NCBI GenBank assembly: GCA_046262635.1
Contig: JBHEMK010000083.1
Location: forward strand, 1 to 29,428
DNA: 29,428 bases
Direction: 5' to 3'
DNA from: JBHEMK01 sp046262635
GTDB lineage: Bacteria > Actinomycetota > Thermoleophilia > Gaiellales > Gaiellaceae
Shown here: positions 7,297-14,947 of the stretch, in pieces
How the letters are laid out: every line of letters begins with the position of its first letter
Position numbering within the stretch: the stretch's first letter is position 1
The notes under the pieces: model-generated
Database searches by the model: none
Told to the model about the DNA's origin: nothing
Seen by the model: the letters and a program-made list of their open reading frames with translations, nothing else
Program-made: the position numbers and the translations under genes

Positions 7297-8042
7297 GCGA
7301 CGCTCCACGCGATTGGCGCGTCAGCATCCTCGTCACCGAAGAAGAGTGCGCGGGCGTTCCTACCCAGCACGCGCTCGACGAGCTTGGGCGAGAGCCCGCT
7401 CACCCTGACCTTCGCGATCTCGACCTCAGGGTGGTGGAAGGGCACGTCGGAACCGAAGAGGACACGCGACTCCCCGACGCGCTCCGCCGCCTCCTTGATC
7501 TTCGTGTGCATCGGCATGCCGGACGTCTCGAGGTAGACGTTTGGGTTCCGGAGGGCGACCTCGATCGCGCCGTTGATGTAGACGACGTTCCCGTGACCCA
7601 TGTGACCGAGAATCACCTTTGCCTGCGGGAAGTTCACGACCAGCTCCTCGATGCTCCAGGGGAGCGTGAAGATCGGGTGTCCACAATGAATCAGCACCGG
7701 TAGTCCACGCTGGAGGAGCAGCTCGACGAGCGGATGAACGGCAGGGTCGTTCGGGTGGTAGCCGTCGAGGAGGGGATGCAGCTTCATCCCGAGGAACTTC
7801 GGATGGGCGAGGAATTCCTCCGCTTCGGCCAGGTAGCCCGGCAGGCGGGGGTTCGACCACACGAGCCCGTAGAGGCCGGGGGTGGACTCCACGACCTCAC
7901 GCACGAAGGCGTTGTCGGGATGAAAGACGACCCCTGAGCTGATTCCATGCTCCTTCATCAGGGTCACCAGGCCGTCGCGGTCGATCGAGACGCCGAACAG
8001 TGACTCGAACGAGCCGACGTGCATGTGCGAGTCGAAGATCAT
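7293..8042 (-). CDS. Amidohydrolase_2-family metal-dependent hydrolase or decarboxylase
   Basis: A 249-residue TIM-barrel protein of the amidohydrolase_2 family (PF04909), which includes hydrolases and non-oxidative decarboxylases such as ACMSD and gamma-resorcylate decarboxylase. Metal-site residues are visible: His6-x-His8 in DSHMHVG, His89 in MKLHP, His119 in LIHCGH, His147 in LGHMGH, and Asp199 in FGSDVPFHHPE. The ATG at 8042 overlaps the upstream aminotransferase stop (ATGA), and its own stop overlaps the next start, so translation is coupled. Context suggests it acts on a ring-derived intermediate of vitamin B6 breakdown. It could decarboxylate an ortho-hydroxy pyridine carboxylate or hydrolyse a ring-opened amide. 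The exact substrate cannot be read from sequence. Confidence 0.82.
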   Translation of the reverse strand: MIFDSHMHVGSFESLFGVSIDRDGLVTLMKEHGISSGVVFHPDNAFVREVVESTPGLYGLVWSNPRLPGYLAEAEEFLAHPKFLGMKLHPLLDGYHPNDPAVHPLVELLLQRGLPVLIHCGHPIFTLPWSIEELVVNFPQAKVILGHMGHGNVVYINGAIEVALRNPNVYLETSGMPMHTKIKEAAERVGESRVLFGSDVPFHHPEVEIAKVRVSGLSPKLVERVLGRNARALFFGDEDADAPIAWSVA

Positions 8043-9214
8043 GCGAGCTCGACGGGCGCACTCGCCTGTGAGACCTCTGCGAGCGCCGCTTCGACGCCGG
8101 AGCCAATGTCGACCGAGGCTCCGAGATCGAGGAGCGTCTGACCGACGGCTGCGAGGCCCACCACGGGATGGAGCGAGCGGGCGGTCGGCCCCATGTGACC
8201 GATCCGAACGAGATTGCCGGCGCCCTGCCCGGCCGAGATCATTACGCCGTAGCGCTCGCGGCAATGGGCTCTCACCTGAACGTCCGTCAGGCTGTCCGGA
8301 ACCGCGATCGCCGTCACACAGGCCGCGGCGACGGCGTCCGTTCGCGGCCAGAGCTCGAGCCCCATCGCACGCACACCTGCACGACACGCCGCTGCGGATC
8401 GCTCGTGGCGCTCGATCGACGCTTCGAGACCCTCCTCGAGCAGCTCGTCGCACGCAGCCTCGACGCCGTGCACCTCGACCACCGACGGCGTAAAGGGGAA
8501 CTTGTCGGCGTCGATCCACTGATCCTTCCAGTCGAGCATCGAAAGGAACGAAGCCCGGGGGGCGGCCGGGTTCGAGCGGATTCGCTCCCAGGCAGCCTCG
8601 CTCACGGTCATCAGCGACATGCCCGGCGGCCCAGCCAGGCACTTCTGCGGCCCCGCCACGCAGACGTCGAGCTTCCATTCGTCCGTGCGGAGCGGGATTC
8701 CGCCGAGCGAGGAGACGCAGTCGACGAGAGTCAGCGCTCCGTGCGCCCCCGCGATCGGCCCGATTTCGGCCACGTCGCAGAGCGTCCCGGACGGAGTCTC
8801 GGAATGCACGACCGTCACGAGGTCGATCTCCGGATGATCGACGAGATACCGCTCGACGTCTACCGGGTCGACCGCGTCGTTGTACGGCACCTCGAGCTCG
8901 TGCAGCTCGGCGCCAAAGTCCTTCAGCCAGAAACCCATCCCCTTGCCGAAGACCCCCTGGACGAGATTCAGTACGGGCATCCCGGGCCGGACGAGAGAGC
9001 GTGCGGCCGCCTCGAGCCCGAGCACCGCCTCGCCCTGCATCAGGAGCACGTCGCTCTCCGTCAGGAAGATCTGCGCGAGCTTCCGCTCCGTCCGCCGAAA
9101 CGCCTCAAGAAAGACCGGGTCGTAGTGGTACGTGATCGGTGAACCGAGCGCCGCGAGGACGCGTGCCGACGCAGTTACCGGGCCGGCCGAGAGGGTGAAG
9201 TCTGGGTCGCGCAT
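8039..9214 (-). CDS. Pyridoxamine-pyruvate aminotransferase-like class V enzyme
   Basis: A 391-residue fold-type I PLP enzyme of aminotransferase class V. It resembles the M. loti pyridoxamine-pyruvate transaminase as I remember it: shared blocks include LHGExVLGLEAA-like MQGEAVLGLEAA, HSETPSGT, AGPQKCLAGPPGMSLM, PRASFLSMLDW, KFPFTPSV and RIGHMGPTA. The Schiff-base lysine is Lys191, Asp165 sits under the cofactor, and Glu62 matches the residue known as Glu68 in M. loti. Arg337 matches a substrate-carboxylate arginine, but the position equivalent to M. loti Arg336 is Gln330. The predicted reaction is pyridoxamine + pyruvate to pyridoxal + alanine. AAGGAG six bases before the ATG marks the start, 16 nt after the permease stop. 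Related alternatives are serine- or alanine-glyoxylate and ureidoglycine aminotransferases; neighbours favour the B6 role. Confidence 0.83.
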   Translation of the reverse strand: MRDPDFTLSAGPVTASARVLAALGSPITYHYDPVFLEAFRRTERKLAQIFLTESDVLLMQGEAVLGLEAAARSLVRPGMPVLNLVQGVFGKGMGFWLKDFGAELHELEVPYNDAVDPVDVERYLVDHPEIDLVTVVHSETPSGTLCDVAEIGPIAGAHGALTLVDCVSSLGGIPLRTDEWKLDVCVAGPQKCLAGPPGMSLMTVSEAAWERIRSNPAAPRASFLSMLDWKDQWIDADKFPFTPSVVEVHGVEAACDELLEEGLEASIERHERSAAACRAGVRAMGLELWPRTDAVAAACVTAIAVPDSLTDVQVRAHCRERYGVMISAGQGAGNLVRIGHMGPTARSLHPVVGLAAVGQTLLDLGASVDIGSGVEAALAEVSQASAPVELA

Positions 9215-9230
9215 CGTGGTCTCCTTTTCT

Positions 9231-10175
9231 TCAGCGGGCGCCGCGTACGTACGGAAGCGCGAGCGCCGGCGGCAGATACGAGCGGCGGGCGAAGAGCATC
9301 AGGGCGACGATGATCGAGGCGAACGGCAGCATGTGCGTGATGTCGGTGGAGATGTAGATGCCGGCGGGCTGCAGCGAGGACGACAGCGAAAGCGTGATTC
9401 CAAACAGGAACGAGCCGATCAGGACCCAGAGCGGGCGGCCACGCGAGAGCATCGCAATCACGATCGCCATGAATCCCTGGCCCTGGGTAATGAAGGGCGT
9501 GAAGATCCCCGCGCCGACAACCGAGAGGTAGGCCCCCCCGAGACCGGCGAGTGCCCCGGTCGAGAGCGTCGCCCAGCTCCGCGTCGAGACCACGCTGACC
9601 CCGGCCGCGTCAAGCGCCTCCGGCTTCTCGCCCGCGGCGCGCAGGTTCAGTCCCACGTTGGTCGAGCGGAAGAGCCAAGCGACAGCTCCGACGAGGAGAA
9701 AAGCGAGGAAGACGAGCACCGGTTGGGTGAACAGGCTCGCGCCGAGCACCGGGATCCGGTCGAGGAGCGGAATCGCAGTGGTCCTGGCGGCTCCGAGGCG
9801 AGGATACGTCGTGCCGAACTGCGCGCCCTGGAGCACGCTGGTGATCCCCTCACCGGCCAGGGTGATCGCGATCCCGACGACGATTTGGTCGAGCCCCAGC
9901 CACACGCAGAGGACGATCATGAAGAGGGAGCCGATCATCCCTCCGAGGATCCCGGTCAAAAAACCGACCCAGGCGGAGTGCCCGTAATAGGCGCCGAGAA
10001 AGCCGAGATACGCGCCGAGCAGCATCATCCCTTCGAGACCGATGTTGAGAACGCCGGCGCGCTCCGAGATCGTCTCGCCGAGCGCCGTGAACATCAGCGG
10101 CACGCCGGCGAGCAGGCCGCCCGCGATGACGCTCGTCCAGAAGGCGTTCGTCAGGATCTGGCTCGCGACGATCAT
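9231..10175 (-). CDS. BMP-type ABC transporter permease (second)
   Basis: A 314-residue BPD_transp_2 permease of the nucleoside/simple-sugar/riboflavin group (YufQ-like). The conserved N-terminus GVPLMFTALGETISERAGVLNIGLEGMM (about residues 24-52) is diagnostic. Several further membrane segments follow, including AIVIAMLSRGRPLWVLIGSFLFG near residue 230. The start ATG at 10175 overlaps the stop of the first permease (ATGA). It forms the heterodimeric membrane channel with the gene at 10172-11329. Confidence 0.92.
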   Translation of the reverse strand: MIVASQILTNAFWTSVIAGGLLAGVPLMFTALGETISERAGVLNIGLEGMMLLGAYLGFLGAYYGHSAWVGFLTGILGGMIGSLFMIVLCVWLGLDQIVVGIAITLAGEGITSVLQGAQFGTTYPRLGAARTTAIPLLDRIPVLGASLFTQPVLVFLAFLLVGAVAWLFRSTNVGLNLRAAGEKPEALDAAGVSVVSTRSWATLSTGALAGLGGAYLSVVGAGIFTPFITQGQGFMAIVIAMLSRGRPLWVLIGSFLFGITLSLSSSLQPAGIYISTDITHMLPFASIIVALMLFARRSYLPPALALPYVRGAR

Positions 10176-11329
10176 GGTTGCCGCCTGCGTAGCTGCGGAA
10201 CCCTGAGCGCTTGCACGAGGCCGGGCGGCAGGTAACTGGCGCCGAGATCCCGGCGGCGTCCGAGGTACTCGGTCACCGTCATGAAGAGGAGGATCAGCCC
10301 GACCAGCACGAGCAGGAAATCGGTTGGCAGGTTTGCCTGCTCGGCGGCAAGATCACCTCCGGTCGAGAGCACCGCGAAGAAGGCGATGAACGGGATCACC
10401 GCGAGCGCGTTCAGGCGGGCGAGGAAGACGAACGGGATCACGGTGTCGCCGTAGGCCGGGTTTTGGTCTGCTCGCACGTAGCCCCAGAGGCCGAGGATGT
10501 CGGAGGCGGCGGCAAGCCCGACGAGCGCGCCGGAGACGAGGAAGCAGACGACGATTAAGCGAGGAAGGTCGACACCGACGTGGCGTGCGGCCCTCGGGTT
10601 TGCACCCATGATCTGCAGGCGCAGCCCCCACGAGGTTCTCGTCAGGAAGTAGTGGACGACAAGAATCGCCGCGAACGCGACGAGCAGCCCGACGTGGATT
10701 CGGGTGCCCGGAATGTTCGGGAGCATCTTGTCGAACGGCAGGACGCGGGTCTGGGGAATCGTCACCGCCGGGTCTTGGAACGGCCCCTTGACCAGGATGG
10801 CGGCGAGATCAACCCCGATGAAGGACATCATCAGCGTCGTGATGATCTCATTCGTGCCGTAGCGCGCTTTCAGCACTGCCGGGACCACGGTCCAGACCGC
10901 ACCCACCGAGCCGGCGACGAGGAAGAGAATGGTCATCGCCGGTGCGAGCGGCAGGTGCTTGACGAGGGAGGGCCCGAAGCCGGACACGAGCGCGGCGCCG
11001 AGCAAATATTGGCCGTTGTAGCCGAGGTTCCAGATGTTCGCACGGAAGATCACTGTCAGGCCCGCGGCGATGAGGAGGAGGGGCGCCATGCGAATCGCGC
11101 TGTCCTGCCAGGAGCCCAGCTCGATACCGCCCTTCCAGATGTTCACGTAGAAGGTGATCGGATTCCGGCCGAGGGCGAGCAGCAGGACGCCCCCGGCGAC
11201 GAGGGAGAGCGCGACCGGCACGATCGAGCGGATTAAGATCTCGAGGAGGCGCACGCCGAAGCGGGAGCGTTCGGGGCCGCGGCGGATCACAGGCAGCGGA
11301 GTCTTGCTCGTCACCGTCTCGGTTGTCAC
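10172..11329 (-). CDS. BMP-type ABC transporter permease (first)
   Basis: A 385-residue BPD_transp_2 permease (YufP-like). After a cytoplasmic N-terminus there is a membrane segment near residues 35-53. The family motif IRMAPLLLIAAGLTVIFRANIWNLGYNGQ (about residues 79-107) and KARYGTNEIITTLMMSFI (about 154-171) follow. The C-terminus is Arg-rich. The GTG start at 11329 overlaps the ATPase stop (GTGA). It pairs with the second permease, and the substrate is set mainly by the binding protein at 13002-14042. Confidence 0.92.
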   Translation of the reverse strand: MTTETVTSKTPLPVIRRGPERSRFGVRLLEILIRSIVPVALSLVAGGVLLLALGRNPITFYVNIWKGGIELGSWQDSAIRMAPLLLIAAGLTVIFRANIWNLGYNGQYLLGAALVSGFGPSLVKHLPLAPAMTILFLVAGSVGAVWTVVPAVLKARYGTNEIITTLMMSFIGVDLAAILVKGPFQDPAVTIPQTRVLPFDKMLPNIPGTRIHVGLLVAFAAILVVHYFLTRTSWGLRLQIMGANPRAARHVGVDLPRLIVVCFLVSGALVGLAAASDILGLWGYVRADQNPAYGDTVIPFVFLARLNALAVIPFIAFFAVLSTGGDLAAEQANLPTDFLLVLVGLILLFMTVTEYLGRRRDLGASYLPPGLVQALRVPQLRRRQP

Positions 11330-12924
11330 GCGGCCTCCGGGCTTGCGCTGCCGACCATCAGCCGCCCGACGTGCGCCGCCGCCCCCGGCCCGGCGGCGAC
11401 AACCCCCGCGAGGCGGCCGCGCGAGAGCACCGCGATCCGGTCGCAGATCTCGAGCAGCTCGTCGAGGTCGGTCGAGATGACGAGCGCGGCGCCGCCGGCC
11501 TCCGCGAGGCTCCGGATCAGGTCGCGAACGGTCGCTGTCGTCTTGACGTCGAGCCCGTAGGTCGGCTTGTGAAAGACGGCCACTTTCGGATCGAAGCTCA
11601 GCTCGCGCGCCAGCAAGACCTTCTGAACGTTGCCGCCGGAGAGCGTTCCGACGCGAGTGGCGACGCTCGGCGTTCGCACATCGAACCCCTGCACGAGTTC
11701 GCCGGCCCGCCGGTCGACGACCCCACGCTGGATGCGCCCGTGCCGCCAGAACGGCGGCTCGCCGATCCGCTTCAGGAACAGGTTCAGCGCGACGGGCAGC
11801 GTCGCGACGGTCCCTTCACCGAGGCGGTCGTCGGTCACGTAGCGGAGCCCGAGTTTCTGCCGGGCCAAAACCGAGAGGCGCCCGATCGGTGCGCCGTAGA
11901 GGACAACCTCCCCGCCGGCGGCGGGTCGCTGGCCGGCAATCACCTCCGCGAGAGCTCGCTGCCCGTTCCCGTCGACTCCCGCAACGCCGAGAATCTCACC
12001 CTGCTTCAGCTCGAGGGAGATGCTCTCGATTCCGAGCTCGGCCCCCTCGCCGGGAGCGGTGACGGAGCGTAGCTCGAGCACCGTCTCGGCGCGGGTCTGC
12101 GGCTCGTGCGGAGCGGTCGGTTCGACGAGCTCCTCCTGGAGCTCGGCGACGCCGGCGATCGCCGGCGCATCGTCGCCGAACATGAGCCTGATGATCTCGG
12201 CCCGCAGATCCTCGTGGGGCGTTACCTCGAGTGTCCTGTCGTCGATCGCGCCGACAAGTCGGCCCTGGCGGAGCACGGAGATGCGGTCGCCGAGCGACAG
12301 CGCCTCGTGCAGCTTGTGCGTGATGAAGATGACGGCCTGGCCCTGCTCCTTCAGCCGCCCGAGCACCTTCGTCAGTTCCGCGACGCCCTGGGGCGTCAGC
12401 ATCGAGGTCGGCTCGTCGAGGATGAGGACCCGCGAGCCGCGCCAGAGTGCCTTGATGATCTCGACCTGCTGCTGGTGGCCGAGCGCAAGGTCGGCCGCCT
12501 TGATGTTCGGCTCGACCTCGACCCCGAGCATCACCGCGAGCTCGGCGAGCCGCTCCTGCGCTCCAGCGGCGTCGAGCCGCAATCTTCGGTTGTCGCCGAG
12601 CATTAGGTTCTCCAGCACGGTCAGCGCCGGGATCAGCGCCGAGTGCTGGTGGACGGTCCCGATCCCGAGCTCGAGCGCCGCACGCGGCGAGGCGATCGTC
12701 GTCGTGACCCCCTCGATCCGGATCGTGCCGGCATCCGGCCGGGTCAGCCCCGAGAGGATGCCGATCAACGTCGACTTCCCCGCTCCGTTCTCGCCGAGCA
12801 GGCAGTGAACCTCACCCCGGCGGAGCGACAGGTCGATGCGGTCGTTGGCGAGCACACCCGGGAACGCCTTCGTGATCCCCGAGAGCTCGACGATCGGCAT
12901 GCCCGTGTCGTTGCCTTCGTTCAC
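11326..12924 (-). CDS. BMP-type ABC transporter ATPase with two nucleotide-binding domains
   Basis: A 532-residue fused ATPase of the YufO/RbsA-like type. Domain 1 has a complete Walker A (GENGAGKST, about residue 44), a signature-like LALGHQQQVEI and Walker B LILDEPTS. Domain 2 starts near residue 265 and has a degenerate Walker A (GVDGNGQRAL), signature LSGGNVQK and a degenerate Walker B (VAVFHKPTYGLD), where the usual catalytic Glu position is altered. One strong and one weak site is typical of this group. The start is GTG 12924 or ATG 12900; neither has an ideal ribosome-binding site. It lies 77 bp downstream of the binding-protein gene, across a strong hairpin. Confidence 0.93.
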   Translation of the reverse strand: MNEGNDTGMPIVELSGITKAFPGVLANDRIDLSLRRGEVHCLLGENGAGKSTLIGILSGLTRPDAGTIRIEGVTTTIASPRAALELGIGTVHQHSALIPALTVLENLMLGDNRRLRLDAAGAQERLAELAVMLGVEVEPNIKAADLALGHQQQVEIIKALWRGSRVLILDEPTSMLTPQGVAELTKVLGRLKEQGQAVIFITHKLHEALSLGDRISVLRQGRLVGAIDDRTLEVTPHEDLRAEIIRLMFGDDAPAIAGVAELQEELVEPTAPHEPQTRAETVLELRSVTAPGEGAELGIESISLELKQGEILGVAGVDGNGQRALAEVIAGQRPAAGGEVVLYGAPIGRLSVLARQKLGLRYVTDDRLGEGTVATLPVALNLFLKRIGEPPFWRHGRIQRGVVDRRAGELVQGFDVRTPSVATRVGTLSGGNVQKVLLARELSFDPKVAVFHKPTYGLDVKTTATVRDLIRSLAEAGGAALVISTDLDELLEICDRIAVLSRGRLAGVVAAGPGAAAHVGRLMVGSASPEAA

Positions 12925-12955
12925 CGTGGTCGCTCAGTGTGCGCGAAATGCGCAC

Positions 12956-12983
12956 TGCCCGCGGCGACGGGGCGCCGCGGGCA
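12956..12983. other. Intra-operon hairpin between binding-protein and ATPase genes
   Basis: TGCCCGCGGCG (12956-12966) and CGCCGCGGGCA (12973-12983) form a perfect 11-bp GC-rich stem with a 6-nt loop, 18 nt past the stop of the binding-protein gene in its direction of transcription. There is no T tract. Such structures after solute-binding-protein genes commonly stabilise the upstream message or partly stop transcription so that the binding protein is made in excess. That role is inferred here. Confidence 0.6.
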
Positions 12984-13001
12984 GGCACATGCCACGTCTG
13001 C

Positions 13002-14042
13002 CTACTTGATCAATTGCTCGATCGCGCTCGCCTTGTGCGCGACCGGAATGGTGATCTTCCCGGCCTTGATCTGCGCCCTCGCCCTCTGGATCCGGGCCCA
13101 GACGGGGGCGGCGATGTACTTCGAGTGCAGCAACGAGATCCCGCCGTTTTTGAGGCTGAGGTTGTAGCCGTGCATTCCGTAGGTTCCCCCGTTGATGTCC
13201 CTGATCGCCTGCTTGAAGATGCCCGTGAAGTTCCAGAGCACCGACGAGAGCAGGACGTGCTTCTTGTCGATCGGCGTCATGTTCCCGATGTCGCCGATGT
13301 ACCAGACCTTGTGGCCGGGCTTTGCGGTTTCGATTGCCTGCAGGTATCCGAACGACGCGTTGTCTCCCATCGCGAAGATCACATCCGCTCCCTGGGCGAT
13401 GACGCTGTCGGCGACGCGCTTGCCGCCGGCCGCGTCGTCGTAGCCGGTCGGGCTCACGGTCGCGAAGAAGATCTTCGACGCCTTGTCGACGCTCCGGAAA
13501 CCGGCGGCGAAGCCCCCGCTCATCTTGTACCAGTTGTCGTCGGAGGCCGAGATGATGATTCCGACCTTGTGCGTCTTCGTCGTCTTCGCAGCGAGGATTC
13601 CGGCGAGATACGCACCCTCCTGACTTGACGTCGTCACATAGGAGAGGTAGCCCTTTGCGAGGTTCGTCGGAACGTCGTAGGTGATGGTCGGCACCTTGTA
13701 CTGGCGCGCAATCCGCGCCGCGATCGTGTCGTACCCGCTCGCGTGGGCGACGAGGAAGCTCGTGCCGCTCTGCGCGAGTTGACGCAGGACGACGTTTGTC
13801 TTGTCGTAGCCGATGTTGGTGACCGCCTGGAACTTCGCACCGACCGAGGCCGCCGCGGCCTTCGCCGCGTTCAGCCCCTGCTGGTTCCAGCCGTAGTCGC
13901 TCGCCTTGGCGGGCGTCGCGATCGCCACCTTGGTCACCTTCGCGGTGTGCCGCACCCCGGCGGCGTAGGCGGCTCCGGCCGCGAGCAGACTGATGGCTGC
14001 CGCGACGGAGACGGCCCGCGCTCCGGGTAGACGCATGTGCAT
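13002..14042 (-). CDS. BMP-family ABC transporter substrate-binding protein
   Basis: A 346-residue periplasmic-type binding protein of the BMP/PnrA family (nucleoside, riboflavin and related ligands). An N-terminal signal peptide (residues 1 to about 28) ends in a Sec-type AYAAG site rather than a lipobox Cys, unusual for a binding protein of a monoderm actinobacterium. Core motifs are ATPAKASDYGWNQQGLNAAK (start of lobe 1), LVAHASGYD, YVTTSSQEGAYLAGILA and GADVIFAMGDNASFG. The ATG at 14042 is preceded by GGAGGAAGGAGA eight bases upstream; a second ATG lies two codons on. It is the first gene of the minus operon, followed by its ATPase and permeases and then B6-type enzymes, so vitamin B6 vitamers are the likely ligands by context only. 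Confidence 0.88.
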   Translation of the reverse strand: MHMRLPGARAVSVAAAISLLAAGAAYAAGVRHTAKVTKVAIATPAKASDYGWNQQGLNAAKAAAASVGAKFQAVTNIGYDKTNVVLRQLAQSGTSFLVAHASGYDTIAARIARQYKVPTITYDVPTNLAKGYLSYVTTSSQEGAYLAGILAAKTTKTHKVGIIISASDDNWYKMSGGFAAGFRSVDKASKIFFATVSPTGYDDAAGGKRVADSVIAQGADVIFAMGDNASFGYLQAIETAKPGHKVWYIGDIGNMTPIDKKHVLLSSVLWNFTGIFKQAIRDINGGTYGMHGYNLSLKNGGISLLHSKYIAAPVWARIQRARAQIKAGKITIPVAHKASAIEQLIK

Positions 14043-14218
14043 GGGGTGGGTCTCCTTCCTCCGGAGGGTCAACGCTCCGGATTGTGTTGGGTCCTGTCGG
14101 CTGCGTGGGTGAGTGTCGGACAGCTTCACGGCCGCCTGGGAAAACTTGCTCGTCCCCGGAACGCCTGATAGCGTCAACTGCAAACTGTGAACAACATGTA
14201 CCTTAACCTTTCCAAACA
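14043..14218. promoter_or_regulatory. Divergent promoter region between the two operons
   Basis: This roughly 175-bp region separates the minus transporter operon from the plus regulator operon. It is more AT-rich near 14165-14220 than the surrounding genes. A plus-strand candidate promoter and an 11-bp direct repeat lie at its right side. The leader of the minus operon (about 130 nt) occupies the left side. Shared control of both operons by the GntR regulator is the simplest reading. Confidence 0.6.
14146..14174 (+). promoter_or_regulatory. Candidate sigma-70-like promoter for the regulator operon
   Basis: TTGCTC (14146-14151) and TAGCGT (14169-14174) are separated by 17 bp, resembling -35 and -10 boxes. 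Initiation would be expected near 14181, at the first copy of the direct repeat and about 40 nt before the start codon. The match is moderate. Confidence 0.35.
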
Positions 14219-14223
14219 GTGAA
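14181..14223 (+). repeat. Paired 11-bp direct repeat, candidate GntR operator
   Basis: CAAACTGTGAA (14181-14191) and CAAACAGTGAA (14213-14223) differ at one base and start 32 bp apart, about three helical turns. The first copy overlaps the predicted transcription start and the second overlaps the regulator start codon. The variable base also makes the central ACTGT and ACAGT reverse complements of each other. Position suggests an operator for the adjacent regulator; no binding data are implied. Confidence 0.4.
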
Positions 14224-14947
14224 TGCAATGCCGTCCAGGACTGCTTCGAGACAGGGTGATCGTCCGGCTCGGCTCGAGAACCTGACGCTCTGGCAGCGGG
14301 CCTACGGCCACCTGCGGGAGGAGATCATCACAGGGCGCCTGCAGCCGGGCACCGAGCTCGCGGAAGTTGCGCTCTCCGAGCAGCTCGGCGTCAGCCGTGG
14401 CCCGATCCGCGAGGCGATCGGGAGGCTGGCCGCCGAGGGCCTCGTGACCGTTCGTCCGCGACGCGGAGCCGTCGTGCGCCTGCTCTCGAAGGACGAGTTC
14501 CTCGAGCTGTACCAGGTACGGGAGGCGCTCGAGATCATGGCGGTCAGGCTCTCTGTGCCACGGCTCGGCCCGGAAGATTTCAGCGCCTTGCAGGCCCTGA
14601 TCGACGCTATGGCCGGGCACGCGGAGCACGGTGAGGTGACGGAGTTCTTCGAGGCGAATGTCGCCTTCCACGCGTATCTGTTCGAGGCGTCGGGAAACCG
14701 GAAGCTCCAGGAGCTGTATGGGCAGCTCCTCGGCCAGATGGGTCGCTACCGAATGCGCTCGCTGACTCTGCGAGGCAATCTCCAGCGCTCGATCGCCGAG
14801 CATGGCGCGATCCTCCGCGCCGCGAGGCGCGGCAACGCCGAGCGGGCCGCGCACTTGATGTCCGAGCACATCCGGGTTCCGCAGCGGCGCTTGAAGGCGC
14901 TCACCGCCGGCGAGCTGAGCTCGGCCGAGGCCGGAGCCCGGCCGTGA
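14219..14947 (+). CDS. GntR-family transcriptional regulator, FCD (FadR) subgroup
   Basis: A 242-residue regulator. The winged helix-turn-helix spans about residues 26-88, with LSEQLGVSRGPIREAIGRLAAEGLV as recognition core. The FCD ligand domain follows: FFEANVAFHAYLFEASGN (Asn147, His151), His195 in IAEHGAI and His217 in MSEHI. The three His match the metal site of FCD proteins, while the usual Asp is Asn147. FCD regulators usually sense carboxylic acids, so a B6-derived acid such as 4-pyridoxate is a reasonable effector guess. The start is GTG 14219 or ATG 14228, neither with a clear ribosome-binding site. Its stop overlaps the next gene. It is the first gene of the plus operon and probably controls both divergent operons. 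Confidence 0.9.
   Translation: MNAMPSRTASRQGDRPARLENLTLWQRAYGHLREEIITGRLQPGTELAEVALSEQLGVSRGPIREAIGRLAAEGLVTVRPRRGAVVRLLSKDEFLELYQVREALEIMAVRLSVPRLGPEDFSALQALIDAMAGHAEHGEVTEFFEANVAFHAYLFEASGNRKLQELYGQLLGQMGRYRMRSLTLRGNLQRSIAEHGAILRAARRGNAERAAHLMSEHIRVPQRRLKALTAGELSSAEAGARP

Noticed and set aside
9132..10235. Long plus-strand frame opposite the permease genes (367 codons), and similar ones at 10580-11236 and 11323-12072
   Set aside because: Charged His/Arg/Asp/Glu-rich antisense translations typical of high-GC genes read backwards; the minus-strand permeases and ATPase are clear.
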